Shown piece after piece: positions 1-9,931 of a DNA stretch of 34,607 nucleotides (its first letter is position 1; every line of letters begins with the position of its first letter). This DNA comes from Methylobacterium trifolii (lineage in GTDB: Bacteria; Pseudomonadota; Alphaproteobacteria; Rhizobiales; Beijerinckiaceae), in assembly GCF_022179685.1 (NCBI RefSeq), contig NZ_BPRB01000049.1, positions 1 to 34,607 on the forward strand, written 5' to 3'. A model generated the notes under the pieces. That model did no database searches and was not told the origin of the DNA. It saw only the letters and a list, made by a program, of their open reading frames with translations. The translations under genes and the position numbers were made by a program.

Positions 1-42
1 CCACCCCCACCTCCGGCTCCTCCCCGCAAGGGGGAGGAGAGG
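1..42. repeat. Dispersed C-run/G-run hairpin repeat, copy 1
   Basis: Bases 20-40 form a hairpin with a C-rich left arm, a GCAA loop and a G-rich right arm. The first 36 bases are identical to the reverse complement of the segment ending at 18981, between bioD and secA, so this is a dispersed repeat and not only a local terminator. It lies just upstream of fchA and may extend past the left edge of the window. It could also act as a terminator or mRNA-stability hairpin for the preceding gene, which is not visible. Confidence 0.75.
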
Positions 43-98
43 CCAGTCGAGCAGGTCGCGTCCGATCTGCCCCGAGCACCGAACCCTGCGAGACGACG

Positions 99-722
99 AT
101 GGCGAGCGAATCGATCGAAACCTTCCTCGACGGGCTGGCGAGTTCGGCCCCCACCCCCGGCGGCGGCGGGGCCGCGGCCATCTCCGGCGCCATGGGGGCG
201 GCGCTGGTGTCGATGGTGTGCAACCTCACCATCGGCAAGAAGAAGTACGTGGAGGTCGAGGCCGAACTGAAGGACGTGCTCGCCAAGTCCGAGGGCCTGC
301 GGGTGGTCCTCACCGGCATGATCGCCGAGGACGTGGCCGCCTTCGACGCGGTGATGGGTGCCTACGCCCTGCCGAAGGGCAGCGACGAGGAGAAGGCGGC
401 GCGGGCGGACCGGATCCAGGCGGCCCTCAAGGTCGCCACCGACGCCCCACTCGCCTGCTGCCGGGCCTGCCGGGCGGTGATCGACCTGTCCGCGATCGTG
501 GCCGAGAAGGGCAACCTCAACGTCATCTCGGATGCGGGCGTCGCCGTGCTCTCGGCCCATGCCGGCCTGCGCAGTTCGGCGCTCAACGTCTACATCAACG
601 CCAAGGGCCTCGACGACCGCGACTTCGCGGACGAGCGCCTCCAGGAGCTCGAAAGCCTGCTGGCCGATGCCGGGGCGCTGACCGAGAAGGTCTACGAGGT
701 GGTCAAGGCCAAGGTGAATTGA
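99..722 (+). CDS. fchA: Methenyltetrahydrofolate cyclohydrolase FchA
   Basis: FchA catalyses the reversible hydrolysis of methenyl-H4F to 10-formyl-H4F in the cytoplasm, linking methylene-H4F dehydrogenase (MtdA) to formate-H4F ligase in C1 assimilation. The 207-residue product has the compact all-helical fold of the cyclodeaminase/cyclohydrolase family (the FTCD C-terminal domain family), not the FolD fold. Its N-terminus carries the typical stretch TPGGGGAAAISGAMGAAL at about residues 18-35, followed by a Lys/Tyr segment (GKKKY). Length matches Methylobacterium FchA. The ATG at 99 precedes the conserved SIETFLDGLAS start; its ribosome-binding site is weak (GAGACGACG). In Methylobacterium extorquens fch closes the sga-hpr-mtdA-fch group and is followed by mtkA, as here. 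The 239-nt gap to mtkA suggests a separate promoter for the next genes. The identification is firm. Confidence 0.95.
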   Translation: MASESIETFLDGLASSAPTPGGGGAAAISGAMGAALVSMVCNLTIGKKKYVEVEAELKDVLAKSEGLRVVLTGMIAEDVAAFDAVMGAYALPKGSDEEKAARADRIQAALKVATDAPLACCRACRAVIDLSAIVAEKGNLNVISDAGVAVLSAHAGLRSSALNVYINAKGLDDRDFADERLQELESLLADAGALTEKVYEVVKAKVN

Positions 723-961
723 ACCGCGGGCCAGCATCCGTCATCGGGCGACGGGGCTCGCGATAGTCCAGACTCCGAGGCTCGACCGCCGGTAGCAGTC
801 GGGCCCAAGATATGTTGCGCTGCAAAAATGAATACGCCAAGCATTCCGGGCGCCGTCAAGGCGAACTGGATCGCGGTGTAAAAAGATTTGACGAGCAGCG
901 GCCCTCCCGAAAACCGGACTGATCGGGTAGACCTGCATCGAAGAACACGGAGGAGGCCGGA
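723..961 (+). promoter_or_regulatory. fchA-mtkA intergenic region with putative regulator sites
   Basis: This 239-nt non-coding stretch is locally A/T-rich. It holds a TTGC-GCT-GCAA palindrome at 815-825 that fits the loose T-N11-A rule of LysR-type operators (T813 to A825). It also holds facing hexamers CGTCAA (854-859) and TTGACG (888-893), 28 nt apart. In M. extorquens the LysR-type regulator QscR is known to activate serine-cycle genes, so a QscR-type operator is a reasonable inference here. No clean -35/-10 pair with 16-18 nt spacing is visible. A very strong Shine-Dalgarno sequence, GGAGGAGG at 949-956, serves mtkA. Confidence 0.45.
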
Positions 962-2134
962 ATGGACGTGCACGAGTATCAGGCCAAGGAGCTTCTCGCG
1001 AGCTTCGGCGTCGCCGTGCCGAAGGGCGCCGTCGCCTTCAGCCCCGACCAGGCGGTCTACGCCGCGACCGAACTCGGCGGCTCGTTCTGGGCGGTCAAGG
1101 CCCAGATCCATGCAGGCGCCCGGGGCAAGGCCGGCGGGATCAAGCTGTGCCGGACCTACAACGAGGTCCGTGACGCCGCCCGCGAACTGCTCGGCAAGCG
1201 CCTCGTCACCCTGCAGACCGGCCCCGAGGGCAAGCCGGTGCAGCGCGTCTACGTCGAGACCGCCGACCCGTTCGAGCGCGAACTCTATCTCGGCTACGTG
1301 CTCGACCGGAAGGCCGAGCGGGTCCGGGTCATCGCCTCGCAGCGCGGCGGCATGGACATCGAGGAGATCGCGGCCAGCGAGCCCGAGGCCCTGATCCAGG
1401 TGGTGGTCGAGCCGGCCGTCGGCCTGCAGCAGTTCCAGGCCCGCGAGATCGCCTTCCAGCTCGGGCTGAACATCAAGCAGGTCTCGGCCGCGGTGAAGAC
1501 GATCATGAACGCCTACCGGGCGTTCCGCGATTGCGACGGCACCATGCTGGAGATCAACCCGCTGGTCGTCACCAAGGACGACCGGGTGCTGGCGCTCGAC
1601 GCCAAGATGTCCTTCGACGACAACGCCATGTTCCGCCGCCGCAACATCGCGGACATGCACGACCCCTCGCAGGGCGACCCGCGCGAGGCCCAGGCCGCCG
1701 AGCACAACCTCAGCTACATCGGGCTGGACGGCGAGATCGGCTGCATTGTCAACGGCGCCGGGCTCGCCATGGCGACCATGGACATGATCAAGCACGCGGG
1801 CGGGGAGCCCGCCAACTTCCTGGACGTGGGCGGCGGCGCCTCGCCGGAGCGGGTCGCCACGGCCTTCCGGCTCGTGCTCTCGGACCGCAACGTCAAGGCG
1901 ATCCTGGTCAACATCTTCGCCGGCATCAACCGCTGTGACTGGGTGGCGGAGGGGGTGATCCAGGCCGCCCGCGAGGTGAAGATCGACGTGCCGCTGATTG
2001 TGCGGCTGGCCGGCACGAACGTCGAGGCGGGCCAGAAGATCCTGGCCGAGAGCGGTCTCGACCTGATCACCGCCGACACGCTGTCGGAGGCCGCCAAGAA
2101 GGCGGTCGACGCCTGCAACGCCGCCAAGCGCTGA
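962..2134 (+). CDS. mtkA: Malate thiokinase (malate-CoA ligase), beta subunit
   Basis: With MtkB this subunit forms malate-CoA ligase, which makes malyl-CoA from malate, CoA and ATP in the serine cycle. The 390-residue protein has the succinyl-CoA-synthetase beta layout. An N-terminal ATP-grasp domain starts [12 protein letters not shown] and contains the nucleotide-binding segment [16 protein letters not shown] at about residues 43-58. The C-terminal CoA-ligase domain has the phosphate-binding motif [11 protein letters not shown] and FLDVGGGA. The start is fixed by the strong GGAGGAGG 5 nt upstream. The neighbour mclA, which cleaves malyl-CoA, argues for malate rather than succinate as substrate; sequence alone would leave succinyl-CoA synthetase possible. 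mtkB follows after 19 nt. Confidence 0.95.
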   Translation: MDVHEYQAKELLASFGVAVPKGAVAFSPDQAVYAATELGGSFWAVKAQIHAGARGKAGGIKLCRTYNEVRDAARELLGKRLVTLQTGPEGKPVQRVYVETADPFERELYLGYVLDRKAERVRVIASQRGGMDIEEIAASEPEALIQVVVEPAVGLQQFQAREIAFQLGLNIKQVSAAVKTIMNAYRAFRDCDGTMLEINPLVVTKDDRVLALDAKMSFDDNAMFRRRNIADMHDPSQGDPREAQAAEHNLSYIGLDGEIGCIVNGAGLAMATMDMIKHAGGEPANFLDVGGGASPERVATAFRLVLSDRNVKAILVNIFAGINRCDWVAEGVIQAAREVKIDVPLIVRLAGTNVEAGQKILAESGLDLITADTLSEAAKKAVDACNAAKR

Positions 2135-2153
2135 AATTCCGGGAGATCACGCC

Positions 2154-3047
2154 ATGAGCATTCTCATCGACGAGAAGACCCCGATCATCGTCCAGGGCAT
2201 CACGGGCGACAAGGGCAGTTTCCACGCCAAGGAAATGATCGAGTACGGCTCGAACGTCGTCGGCGGCGTCACCCCCGGCAAGGGCGGCCGGACGCATGTG
2301 GGCGTGCCGGTGTTCAACACCGTCAAGGAGGCGGTGGCGGCCACCGGCGCCACCACCTCGATCACCTTCGTCGCCCCGCCGTTCGCCGCCGACGCGATCA
2401 TGGAGGCCGCCGATGCCGGCCTGAAGCTGGTCTGCTCGATCACCGACGGCATCCCGGCCCAGGACATGATGCGGGTGAAGCGCTACCTGATGCGCTACCC
2501 CAAGGACCGGCGCACCATGGTGGTCGGCCCCAACTGCGCCGGCATCATCTCGCCCGGCAAGTCGATGCTCGGCATCATGCCCGGCCACATCTACCTCAAG
2601 GGCAACATCGGCGTGATCTCTCGCTCGGGCACGCTGGGCTACGAGGCCGCCTCGCAGCTGAAGGCGCTCGGGCTCGGCATCTCGACCTCGGTGGGCATCG
2701 GCGGCGACCCGATCAACGGCTCTTCCTTCCTCGACCACCTCGCCCTGTTCGAGCAGGATTCCGACACGGCCGCGATCCTGATGATCGGCGAGATCGGCGG
2801 TCCGCAGGAGGCCGAGGCCTCCGCCTGGATCAAGGAGAACATGAGCAAGCCCGTGATCGGCTTCGTGGCCGGGCTCACCGCCCCGAAGGGCCGCCGCATG
2901 GGGCATGCCGGCGCCATCATCTCGGCGGCCGGCGACAGCGCCGCCGAGAAGGCGGAGATCATGCGTTCCTACGGCCTCACCGTCGCCCCCGATCCCGGCT
3001 CCTTCGGCGAGACCGTGGCGCAGGTGATGGGCAAGCGCGCGGCGTGA
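2154..3047 (+). CDS. mtkB: Malate thiokinase (malate-CoA ligase), alpha subunit
   Basis: This is the CoA-binding and phospho-histidine subunit of malate-CoA ligase. The 297-residue protein matches succinyl-CoA synthetase alpha. The N-terminal CoA-binding Rossmann domain has VQGITGDKGSFHAKEM (residues 13-28) and GGVTPGKGG (37-45). The active-site loop GRRMGHAGAIIS places the phosphorylated histidine at residue 251. VGPNCAGIISPG (124-135) is also typical. GGGAG at 2140-2145 lies 8 nt before the ATG, and the gene sits 19 nt after mtkA, so the two are co-transcribed. The 212-nt gap after it contains palindromic repeats but no gene. The assignment to malate rather than succinate rests on the serine-cycle context. 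Confidence 0.95.
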   Translation: MSILIDEKTPIIVQGITGDKGSFHAKEMIEYGSNVVGGVTPGKGGRTHVGVPVFNTVKEAVAATGATTSITFVAPPFAADAIMEAADAGLKLVCSITDGIPAQDMMRVKRYLMRYPKDRRTMVVGPNCAGIISPGKSMLGIMPGHIYLKGNIGVISRSGTLGYEAASQLKALGLGISTSVGIGGDPINGSSFLDHLALFEQDSDTAAILMIGEIGGPQEAEASAWIKENMSKPVIGFVAGLTAPKGRRMGHAGAIISAAGDSAAEKAEIMRSYGLTVAPDPGSFGETVAQVMGKRAA

Positions 3048-3056
3048 CCGCACCGA

Positions 3057-3203
3057 CCCCCTCCCCCCTCTGCGGGGGAGGGTGCCTCGCGGATGCGAGG
3101 CGGGAGAGGGGCCGGCACAGGTCCATCCGGATACGGCGCACCCCGCTCCCGACCCTCGCGCGAGCCGAGGGCCACCCTCTCCCGCAAAAGGGAAAGGGAG
3201 AAC
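3057..3203. repeat. Compound palindromic repeat between mtkB and ppc
   Basis: Several hairpins are stacked here. CCCTCCCCCC (3059-3068) pairs with GGGGGAGGG (3074-3082). GCCTCGC (3084-3090) and GCGAGGC (3095-3101) form a perfect 7-bp stem with a GGAT loop. CCCTCG (3153-3158) pairs with CGAGGG (3166-3171), and a further CCCTCTCCC/GGG-AAAGGGAG pair spans 3175-3200. The 20 bases 3059-3078 recur exactly, inverted, at 30317-30336. The unit sits inside the serine-cycle operon, so it is unlikely to be a full terminator; it may modulate mRNA processing between mtkB and ppc. Confidence 0.8.
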
Positions 3204-3259
3204 CGCGCGATCTGCCCGTCCCCGCGGTCCTCGATGCGAGTCCCTGAAAGGGCCATCTC

Positions 3260-6019
<2,760 letters not shown>

Positions 6020-6132
6020 GGAGACCCATGCCGGCGGCCGCGCAGGCCGACGGAGTCGGACCGGGACATGCGCGGAGAAGCGCCCTAGCTTTTCCGCGTA
6101 TCCCATATTCCCAACCAGGAGACCCAAGACCG

Positions 6133-7107
6133 ATGAGCTTCACCCTGATCCAGCAGGCCACCCCGCGCCTGCACCGCTCGGAACTCGCCGTGCCGGGCTC
6201 GAACCCGACCTTCATGGAGAAGTCGGCCTCCTCGAAGGCCGACGTGATCTTCCTCGACCTCGAGGACGCGGTGGCCCCCGACGACAAGGAGCAGGCCCGC
6301 AAGAACATCATCCAGGCGCTCAACGAGATCGACTGGGGCAACAAGACCATGATGATCCGCATCAACGGTCTCGACACCCACTACATGTACCGCGACGTGG
6401 TCGACATCGTCGAAGTCTGTCCGCGGCTGGACATGATCCTGATCCCCAAGGTCGGCGTGCCGGCCGACGTCTATGCCATCGACGTGCTGGTGACGCAGAT
6501 CGAGCAGGCCAAGAAGCGCGAGAAGCCCCTGGGCTTCGAGGTGCTGATCGAGACAGCGCTTGGCATGGCCAACGTCGAGGCGATCGCGACCTCGTCCAAG
6601 CGCCTGGAGGCGATGTCCTTCGGCGTGGCCGACTACGCCGCCTCGACGCGGGCCCGCGCCCAGGTCATCGGCGGCGTGAACCCCGACTTCAGCGTGCTCA
6701 CCGACAAGGACGAGTCCGGCGCCCGCCAGACCCACTGGCAGGACCCGTGGCTGTTCGCCCAGCAGCGCATGCTGGTCGCCTGCCGCGCCTACGGTCTGCG
6801 CCCGATCGACGGTCCCTTCGGCGACTTCTCCGATCCCGACGGCTACATCTCGGCCGCCAAGCGCTGCGCGTCGGCGGGCTACGAGGGCAAGTGGGCGATC
6901 CACCCCTCGCAGATCGATCTCGCCAACGACGTGTTCACCCCCTCCGAGGCCGAGGTCACCAAGGCGCGCCGCATCCTCGAGGCGATGAAGGAAGCCGCCA
7001 AGGCCGGCCGCGGCGCCGTCTCGCTGGACGGCCGCCTCATCGACATCGCCTCGATCCGCATGGCCGAGGCGCTGATCGAGAAGGCCAACGCGATGACGGC
7101 GAAGTAG
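6133..7107 (+). CDS. mclA: L-malyl-CoA lyase (beta-methylmalyl-CoA lyase family)
   Basis: MclA cleaves malyl-CoA to acetyl-CoA and glyoxylate, closing the serine cycle and feeding the ethylmalonyl-CoA pathway. The 324-residue protein belongs to the HpcH/HpaI aldolase/citrate lyase beta family. Metal and substrate residues can be read: FLDLEDAVAP near residues 40-49, Arg76 in MIRINGL, Glu140 in FEVLIE and Asp167 in FGVADYAA. The same frame stays open upstream to 6016, but the ATG at 6133 gives the known Methylobacterium N-terminus MSFTLIQQATPRLHRSELAV, and AGGAG at 6117-6121 lies 11 nt before it. The 113 nt after ppc contains no obvious terminator, so it probably belongs to the mtkA-mtkB-ppc-mclA unit. 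A strong hairpin follows the stop codon. Confidence 0.96.
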   Translation: MSFTLIQQATPRLHRSELAVPGSNPTFMEKSASSKADVIFLDLEDAVAPDDKEQARKNIIQALNEIDWGNKTMMIRINGLDTHYMYRDVVDIVEVCPRLDMILIPKVGVPADVYAIDVLVTQIEQAKKREKPLGFEVLIETALGMANVEAIATSSKRLEAMSFGVADYAASTRARAQVIGGVNPDFSVLTDKDESGARQTHWQDPWLFAQQRMLVACRAYGLRPIDGPFGDFSDPDGYISAAKRCASAGYEGKWAIHPSQIDLANDVFTPSEAEVTKARRILEAMKEAAKAGRGAVSLDGRLIDIASIRMAEALIEKANAMTAK

Positions 7108-7135
7108 TTTTTTCGGACTTTTTCGACTGCGCCAG

Positions 7136-7170
7136 CGGCCGCGCCGGGATGTCCCGGAGCGGCCGTTCTT
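7136..7170 (+). terminator. Probable terminator of the serine-cycle operon
   Basis: CGGCCGC (7136-7142) and GCGGCCG (7159-7165) enclose a second perfect stem CCGGGA-TG-TCCCGG (7144-7157), with only a G/A mismatch between the two. The helix is followed by TTCTT. It begins 29 nt after the mclA stop codon and is the strongest hairpin between mclA and the next gene. The short, interrupted T-tract makes intrinsic termination likely but unproven. Confidence 0.7.
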
Positions 7171-7311
7171 CGTCCGGGCGATCGTCGCCCGGCGCTCCTT
7201 TCCGATCCCCTCCGGCACCGGCCACGACCTTGGCCGTTGTCTTCACGCCCCCGCTTTCCGCGAGCGGGCACGATGCGCGGCGCCGTCTCGCGCCACACGG
7301 GAGTTCACACC

Positions 7312-7746
7312 ATGCACGTCACCATCGAGCACGCCGAGACGGCGATCCGCGCGGCCCGCGACAAGGCGGCCGAACTCGGCACGCAGATGTGCATCGCGGT
7401 CGTCGATTCCGGCGGCAACCTGAAGGCGTTCTACCGGATGGACGGGGCCTGGGTCGGCTCCATCGACATCGCGCAGAAGAAGGCCAAGACCGCCGTGTTC
7501 TTCGGCATGATGACCGGCCAGATCGGCCAGCTGTCGCAGCCCGGCGGGCCGCTCTACGGCATCGAGCACTCGAACGAGGGGCTGATCACCTTCCCCGGCG
7601 GCATCCCGATCGTGGACGCGGACGGCGAGATGTCCGGCGCCATCGGCGTCAGCGGCTCGACGGTGGAGAACGACCACGCGGTGGCCGAGGCAGGCGCCAA
7701 GGCCATCGGCAACACCGAACTGCCGGCCCATCCCTGGCGGACCTGA
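7312..7746 (+). CDS. GlcG/HbpS-like (DUF336) protein
   Basis: The 144-residue product has the heme-degradation-domain/GlcG fold signature: an N-terminal helix ([18 protein letters not shown]), the strand [20 protein letters not shown], the loop [23 protein letters not shown] and a C-terminal [20 protein letters not shown]. Members occur beside glycolate-oxidation genes (GlcG) or as heme-binding stress proteins (HbpS); their general function is poorly known. The frame is open from 7237, but the ATG at 7312 has GGGAG at 7299-7303, 8 nt upstream, and gives the usual family start. No signal peptide is visible, so it is probably cytoplasmic. It lies after the mclA terminator, and whether it acts on glyoxylate or glycolate metabolism is speculation from context. 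Confidence 0.85.
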   Translation: MHVTIEHAETAIRAARDKAAELGTQMCIAVVDSGGNLKAFYRMDGAWVGSIDIAQKKAKTAVFFGMMTGQIGQLSQPGGPLYGIEHSNEGLITFPGGIPIVDADGEMSGAIGVSGSTVENDHAVAEAGAKAIGNTELPAHPWRT

Positions 7747-7895
7747 CGACACCGTCGCCGGAGGCGCCCCGCCTCCGGCCGACATCGAAGGATCGGGCCG
7801 GCATCGGGAACCGTGCCCCTTCCCGATGCAGACGTGATCGTATCGCACGCAATCCTCTCGACGCCATGTCCATATTGGCGGCATTCCAAGGCTCT

Positions 7896-7924
7896 TTGTC
7901 CATCGCGAAGATTTGATTTATACT
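7896..7924 (+). promoter_or_regulatory. Candidate sigma70 promoter for the Cache-like gene
   Basis: TTGTCC (7896-7901) and TATACT (7919-7924) are separated by 17 nt, the best -35/-10 pair seen in the window. It sits in a conspicuously A/T-rich patch about 85 nt upstream of the ATG at 8010. ATTGGCGGCA occurs twice around it (7874-7883 and 7933-7942), one copy upstream of the -35 and one just after the predicted start site, which could be a regulator-binding pair. Confidence 0.6.
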
Positions 7925-8009
7925 GTGTACCGATTGGCGGCACGATCCGGACATTGCAAGGTCGGGCGCCTCGCCACGCGCATTCGGCCCTCTTCGTCGG
8001 GAGTGTTCG

Positions 8010-8720
8010 ATGAGATCGTTCCGTTCGCTGCTCGCGCTCTCCGGTCTGGTCGCGGGGACGCTCTCGGGGCCGGCCCTGGCCTGCGGCTTCGTGGAAGCCC
8101 CCGTGGGCTGCGAGGAGGCGGTGCCGACCGGCGCGGCGCAGTGGATGCTCAAGCACGTCGTCGCCGCGGTCGAGCACGACAAGCCCACGGCCCTCGCTCG
8201 GTTCGCCAAGGGCGAGGCAGGCTTCCGCACCGCTGACACCTACGTGTTCTGCGTCGGCCCGGACGGGGTGATGAGCGCGCATCCCAACCCGATCCTGCAG
8301 GGTCAGAACGTGCGCGACCTGCACGATTCCACCGGCAACTACTTCATCGCCCGCATGCTGGAGACGGCCAAGGCCGGTGAGGTCTCGGTGATCCGCTACC
8401 TGTTCCCGAAGCCGGGCAGCACGGTGGCCGTGCAGAAGACCACCTACTACACCCGTGCCGGCGACCAGATGTGCGGCGTCGGCGTGTACGACACGGATGC
8501 CGACGCGAGCCCGGAGACACCGGCCGGCCGGCTCGCGCAGCTTCGCCAGCGCCTCGACGCGGGCATGCCCGCGAGCCTGCGCGCGGACTGGACGGCCTTC
8601 ATCGAGGCGCTGAACCAGCAGAACGGAGTCCAGGGCGCCGCCGTGGCCAAGGCCCGCGACAGCCTCCGGGCCGCCGAACTCGCGCTAGCCCCCGCAAACC
8701 TCGCGACGCCGGACGATTGA
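8010..8720 (+). CDS. Periplasmic single-Cache-domain protein
   Basis: The 236-residue protein starts with a signal peptide (MRSFRSLLALSGLVAGTL, cleavage probably after PALA at residue 24). A domain that resembles the single Cache (sCache/Cache_2) sensor fold follows. Typical features are AGFRTADTYVFCVGPDGVMSAHP, NPILQGQNVRDLHDSTG and VIRYLFPKPGS. Such domains usually bind small ligands in chemoreceptors and kinases; here the domain stands alone with no transmembrane output module, so it may be a soluble periplasmic ligand binder. The C-terminal region (about 175-236) is helical and may dimerise. Cysteines at residues 25 and 34 could form a disulfide. GGGAG at 7999-8003, 6 nt before the ATG, supports the start. 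The ligand is unknown. Confidence 0.8.
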   Translation: MRSFRSLLALSGLVAGTLSGPALACGFVEAPVGCEEAVPTGAAQWMLKHVVAAVEHDKPTALARFAKGEAGFRTADTYVFCVGPDGVMSAHPNPILQGQNVRDLHDSTGNYFIARMLETAKAGEVSVIRYLFPKPGSTVAVQKTTYYTRAGDQMCGVGVYDTDADASPETPAGRLAQLRQRLDAGMPASLRADWTAFIEALNQQNGVQGAAVAKARDSLRAAELALAPANLATPDD

Positions 8721-8812
8721 TCGTAGCCTGCGGCCGGCCGGGGAGAACCAGCGGTTAAGCCTACCGCTCTATCACGGGGCATCAGCCACGCGTCGCGCGA
8801 AAAGGAGCGCCG

Positions 8813-8989
8813 ATGACCCGTGAACAGGTCGCAGACGCCCTGCGGCGGCTCACCGCCGCGCAGGTCGAAGACATCGAGCGGGCCGTCAAGGACGGCCACA
8901 AGACCATCGCCCTGAACGAGTTGGCCGACCTGAACCGGCAGCTCAAGGCCTTCGCCGCCGCCCTCAGGAAGGCGCCCCTCAGGGCCTGA
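8813..8989 (+). CDS. Small helical hypothetical protein (58 aa)
   Basis: This short ORF begins with ATG at 8813 behind a clear AGGAG at 8803-8807 (5-nt spacing) and ends with TGA at 8987-8989. It encodes 58 residues starting MTREQVADALRRLTAAQV and ending KAPLRA. It is strongly charged, with no Cys or Trp and no signal or membrane segment, and it should fold as two or three helices. Codons follow the G/C-rich third-position bias of its neighbours. I recognise no family. It lies 92 nt after the Cache-like gene on the same strand and is followed by a perfect bidirectional hairpin, which marks the end of the transcription unit. Confidence 0.7.
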   Translation: MTREQVADALRRLTAAQVEDIERAVKDGHKTIALNELADLNRQLKAFAAALRKAPLRA

Positions 8990-8997
8990 ACGCCGAA

Positions 8998-9024
8998 CGC
9001 CGCGCCCGGGGTACGGGCGCGGCG
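8998..9024. terminator. Perfect hairpin between convergent genes
   Basis: CGCCGCGCCCG (8998-9008) and CGGGCGCGGCG (9014-9024) form an 11-bp perfect stem with a GGGTA loop. It fills the gap between the 58-residue ORF on the plus strand (ends 8989) and the convergent minus-strand gene (ends 9047), the expected place for a bidirectional terminator. There is no U-tract on either side. Confidence 0.65.
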
Positions 9025-9046
9025 CAGAAATCGTGAATCGCGGACC

Positions 9047-9463
9047 CTACCAGCGGGGCCCGTCCCAGCCCCAGCGGCGGTGCGGGAACCCGTCCCGCGG
9101 CGGGGGGCCGTCGAAATCCGGGCGGTGGCGCGGGCCGCCCTCGAACCCGGACGGCTCGTCGCAGACGCGGACCCGGCGCAGGACCGGCTCGCCGTCCTCG
9201 TCGAACCGGCGCTTCACGAAGACGCGGCAGGCATCCGGCGGCGGCACGAAGCGCGGCCCGGCGGAGAAGCGGGGGCCGCGGAACTCCGGCTCGGGCGGGG
9301 GAGGGGGCGGCAGGCGCCGCTCGTAGCCGCCGCCGTAATCCGGCCGGGGCGGGGCATAGCCCCCGTCGAAGTCGGCGGCGAGTGCCGGGGCGGCGGCGAG
9401 CGCCAGGATGCCCAGCCCGGCAAGGCGGAGTCCGGTGAGACGTGCGCGGCTGAAGGTCGACAC
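9047..9463 (-). CDS. Secreted proline/glycine-rich hypothetical protein
   Basis: The 138-residue product has a signal peptide (hydrophobic core LRLAGLGILALAAAPALA, cleavage before ADFDGG) and then a low-complexity region rich in Pro, Gly, Tyr and Arg, including six consecutive prolines. One compact core follows, ACRVFVKRRFDEDGEPVLRRVRVCDE, whose two cysteines probably pair. The tail is rich in His, Trp and Pro. The frame is open to 9556, but GTG at 9463 gives a proper signal peptide with an AAAGGG sequence upstream, so that start was chosen. Exported proteins of this kind are common in Methylobacterium and related Rhizobiales but have no known function. It converges on the 58-residue ORF. Confidence 0.75.
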   Translation of the reverse strand: MSTFSRARLTGLRLAGLGILALAAAPALAADFDGGYAPPRPDYGGGYERRLPPPPPPEPEFRGPRFSAGPRFVPPPDACRVFVKRRFDEDGEPVLRRVRVCDEPSGFEGGPRHRPDFDGPPPRDGFPHRRWGWDGPRW

Positions 9464-9643
9464 GGTGGAAGCCCTTTGGCGACTGGCGGCCCGCGGGGAT
9501 CGCGGCCGTCGATGCAGGATCATGGCTCGCCGATCCTGAACCAGTCCGCGCCGCACCTGTTCTCAACCGTTCAGCTTGGATCGGCCCTTGGCCGGGGCCG
9601 GCCCGTGTGGCATGTTCACTTTATGTTCCAGACGAGGTCCGCG

Positions 9644-9931
9644 ATGCAACCCCAGACCAGCACGCCGCCGGCCTCGCCCACCGTCGAGGCCATCGCGAAC
9701 GCCTATCTCGTGGCGGCACGGGGCGATGCGGGCCTCGCCCTGCGCCGGATCATCCTCGACGCCCTGACCGACCTGTGCGAGGCCGAGCGCCGGACGCTGC
9801 GCCGGGACCGGCTGATCTCGCACGGCTACGTCCGCGGCGGCCTCGACCGGGGGGCGGCGGCCGACGATCAGTCCGGCCTCGCGCCCTCGGCGGCCTTCGT
9901 CTCCTCCACCTCGGGGGCGACCTGCCCGTAA
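9644..9931 (+). CDS. Small hypothetical protein overlapping the FNT gene antisense
   Basis: This 95-residue ORF starts at ATG 9644 with GAGG at 9634-9637 (6-nt spacing). Its first two thirds are a well-formed helical sequence (TVEAIANAYLVAARGDAGLALRRIIL, then an acidic/basic helix and RLISHGYVRGG) with normal third-position G/C bias. The last 21 residues are read from the strand opposite the C-terminus of the convergent transporter gene, with which it overlaps by 64 nt (9868-9931). The pattern looks like a small cytoplasmic protein whose stop codon was lost and replaced by one further on. I recognise no function, and an upstream in-frame ATG at 9623 is also possible. Confidence 0.6.
   Translation: MQPQTSTPPASPTVEAIANAYLVAARGDAGLALRRIILDALTDLCEAERRTLRRDRLISHGYVRGGLDRGAAADDQSGLAPSAAFVSSTSGATCP

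Noticed and set aside
7813..8013. A 66-residue frame upstream of the Cache-like gene
   Set aside because: GTG start without a Shine-Dalgarno sequence, amino-acid composition without structure, and it covers the promoter and direct repeats of the next gene.
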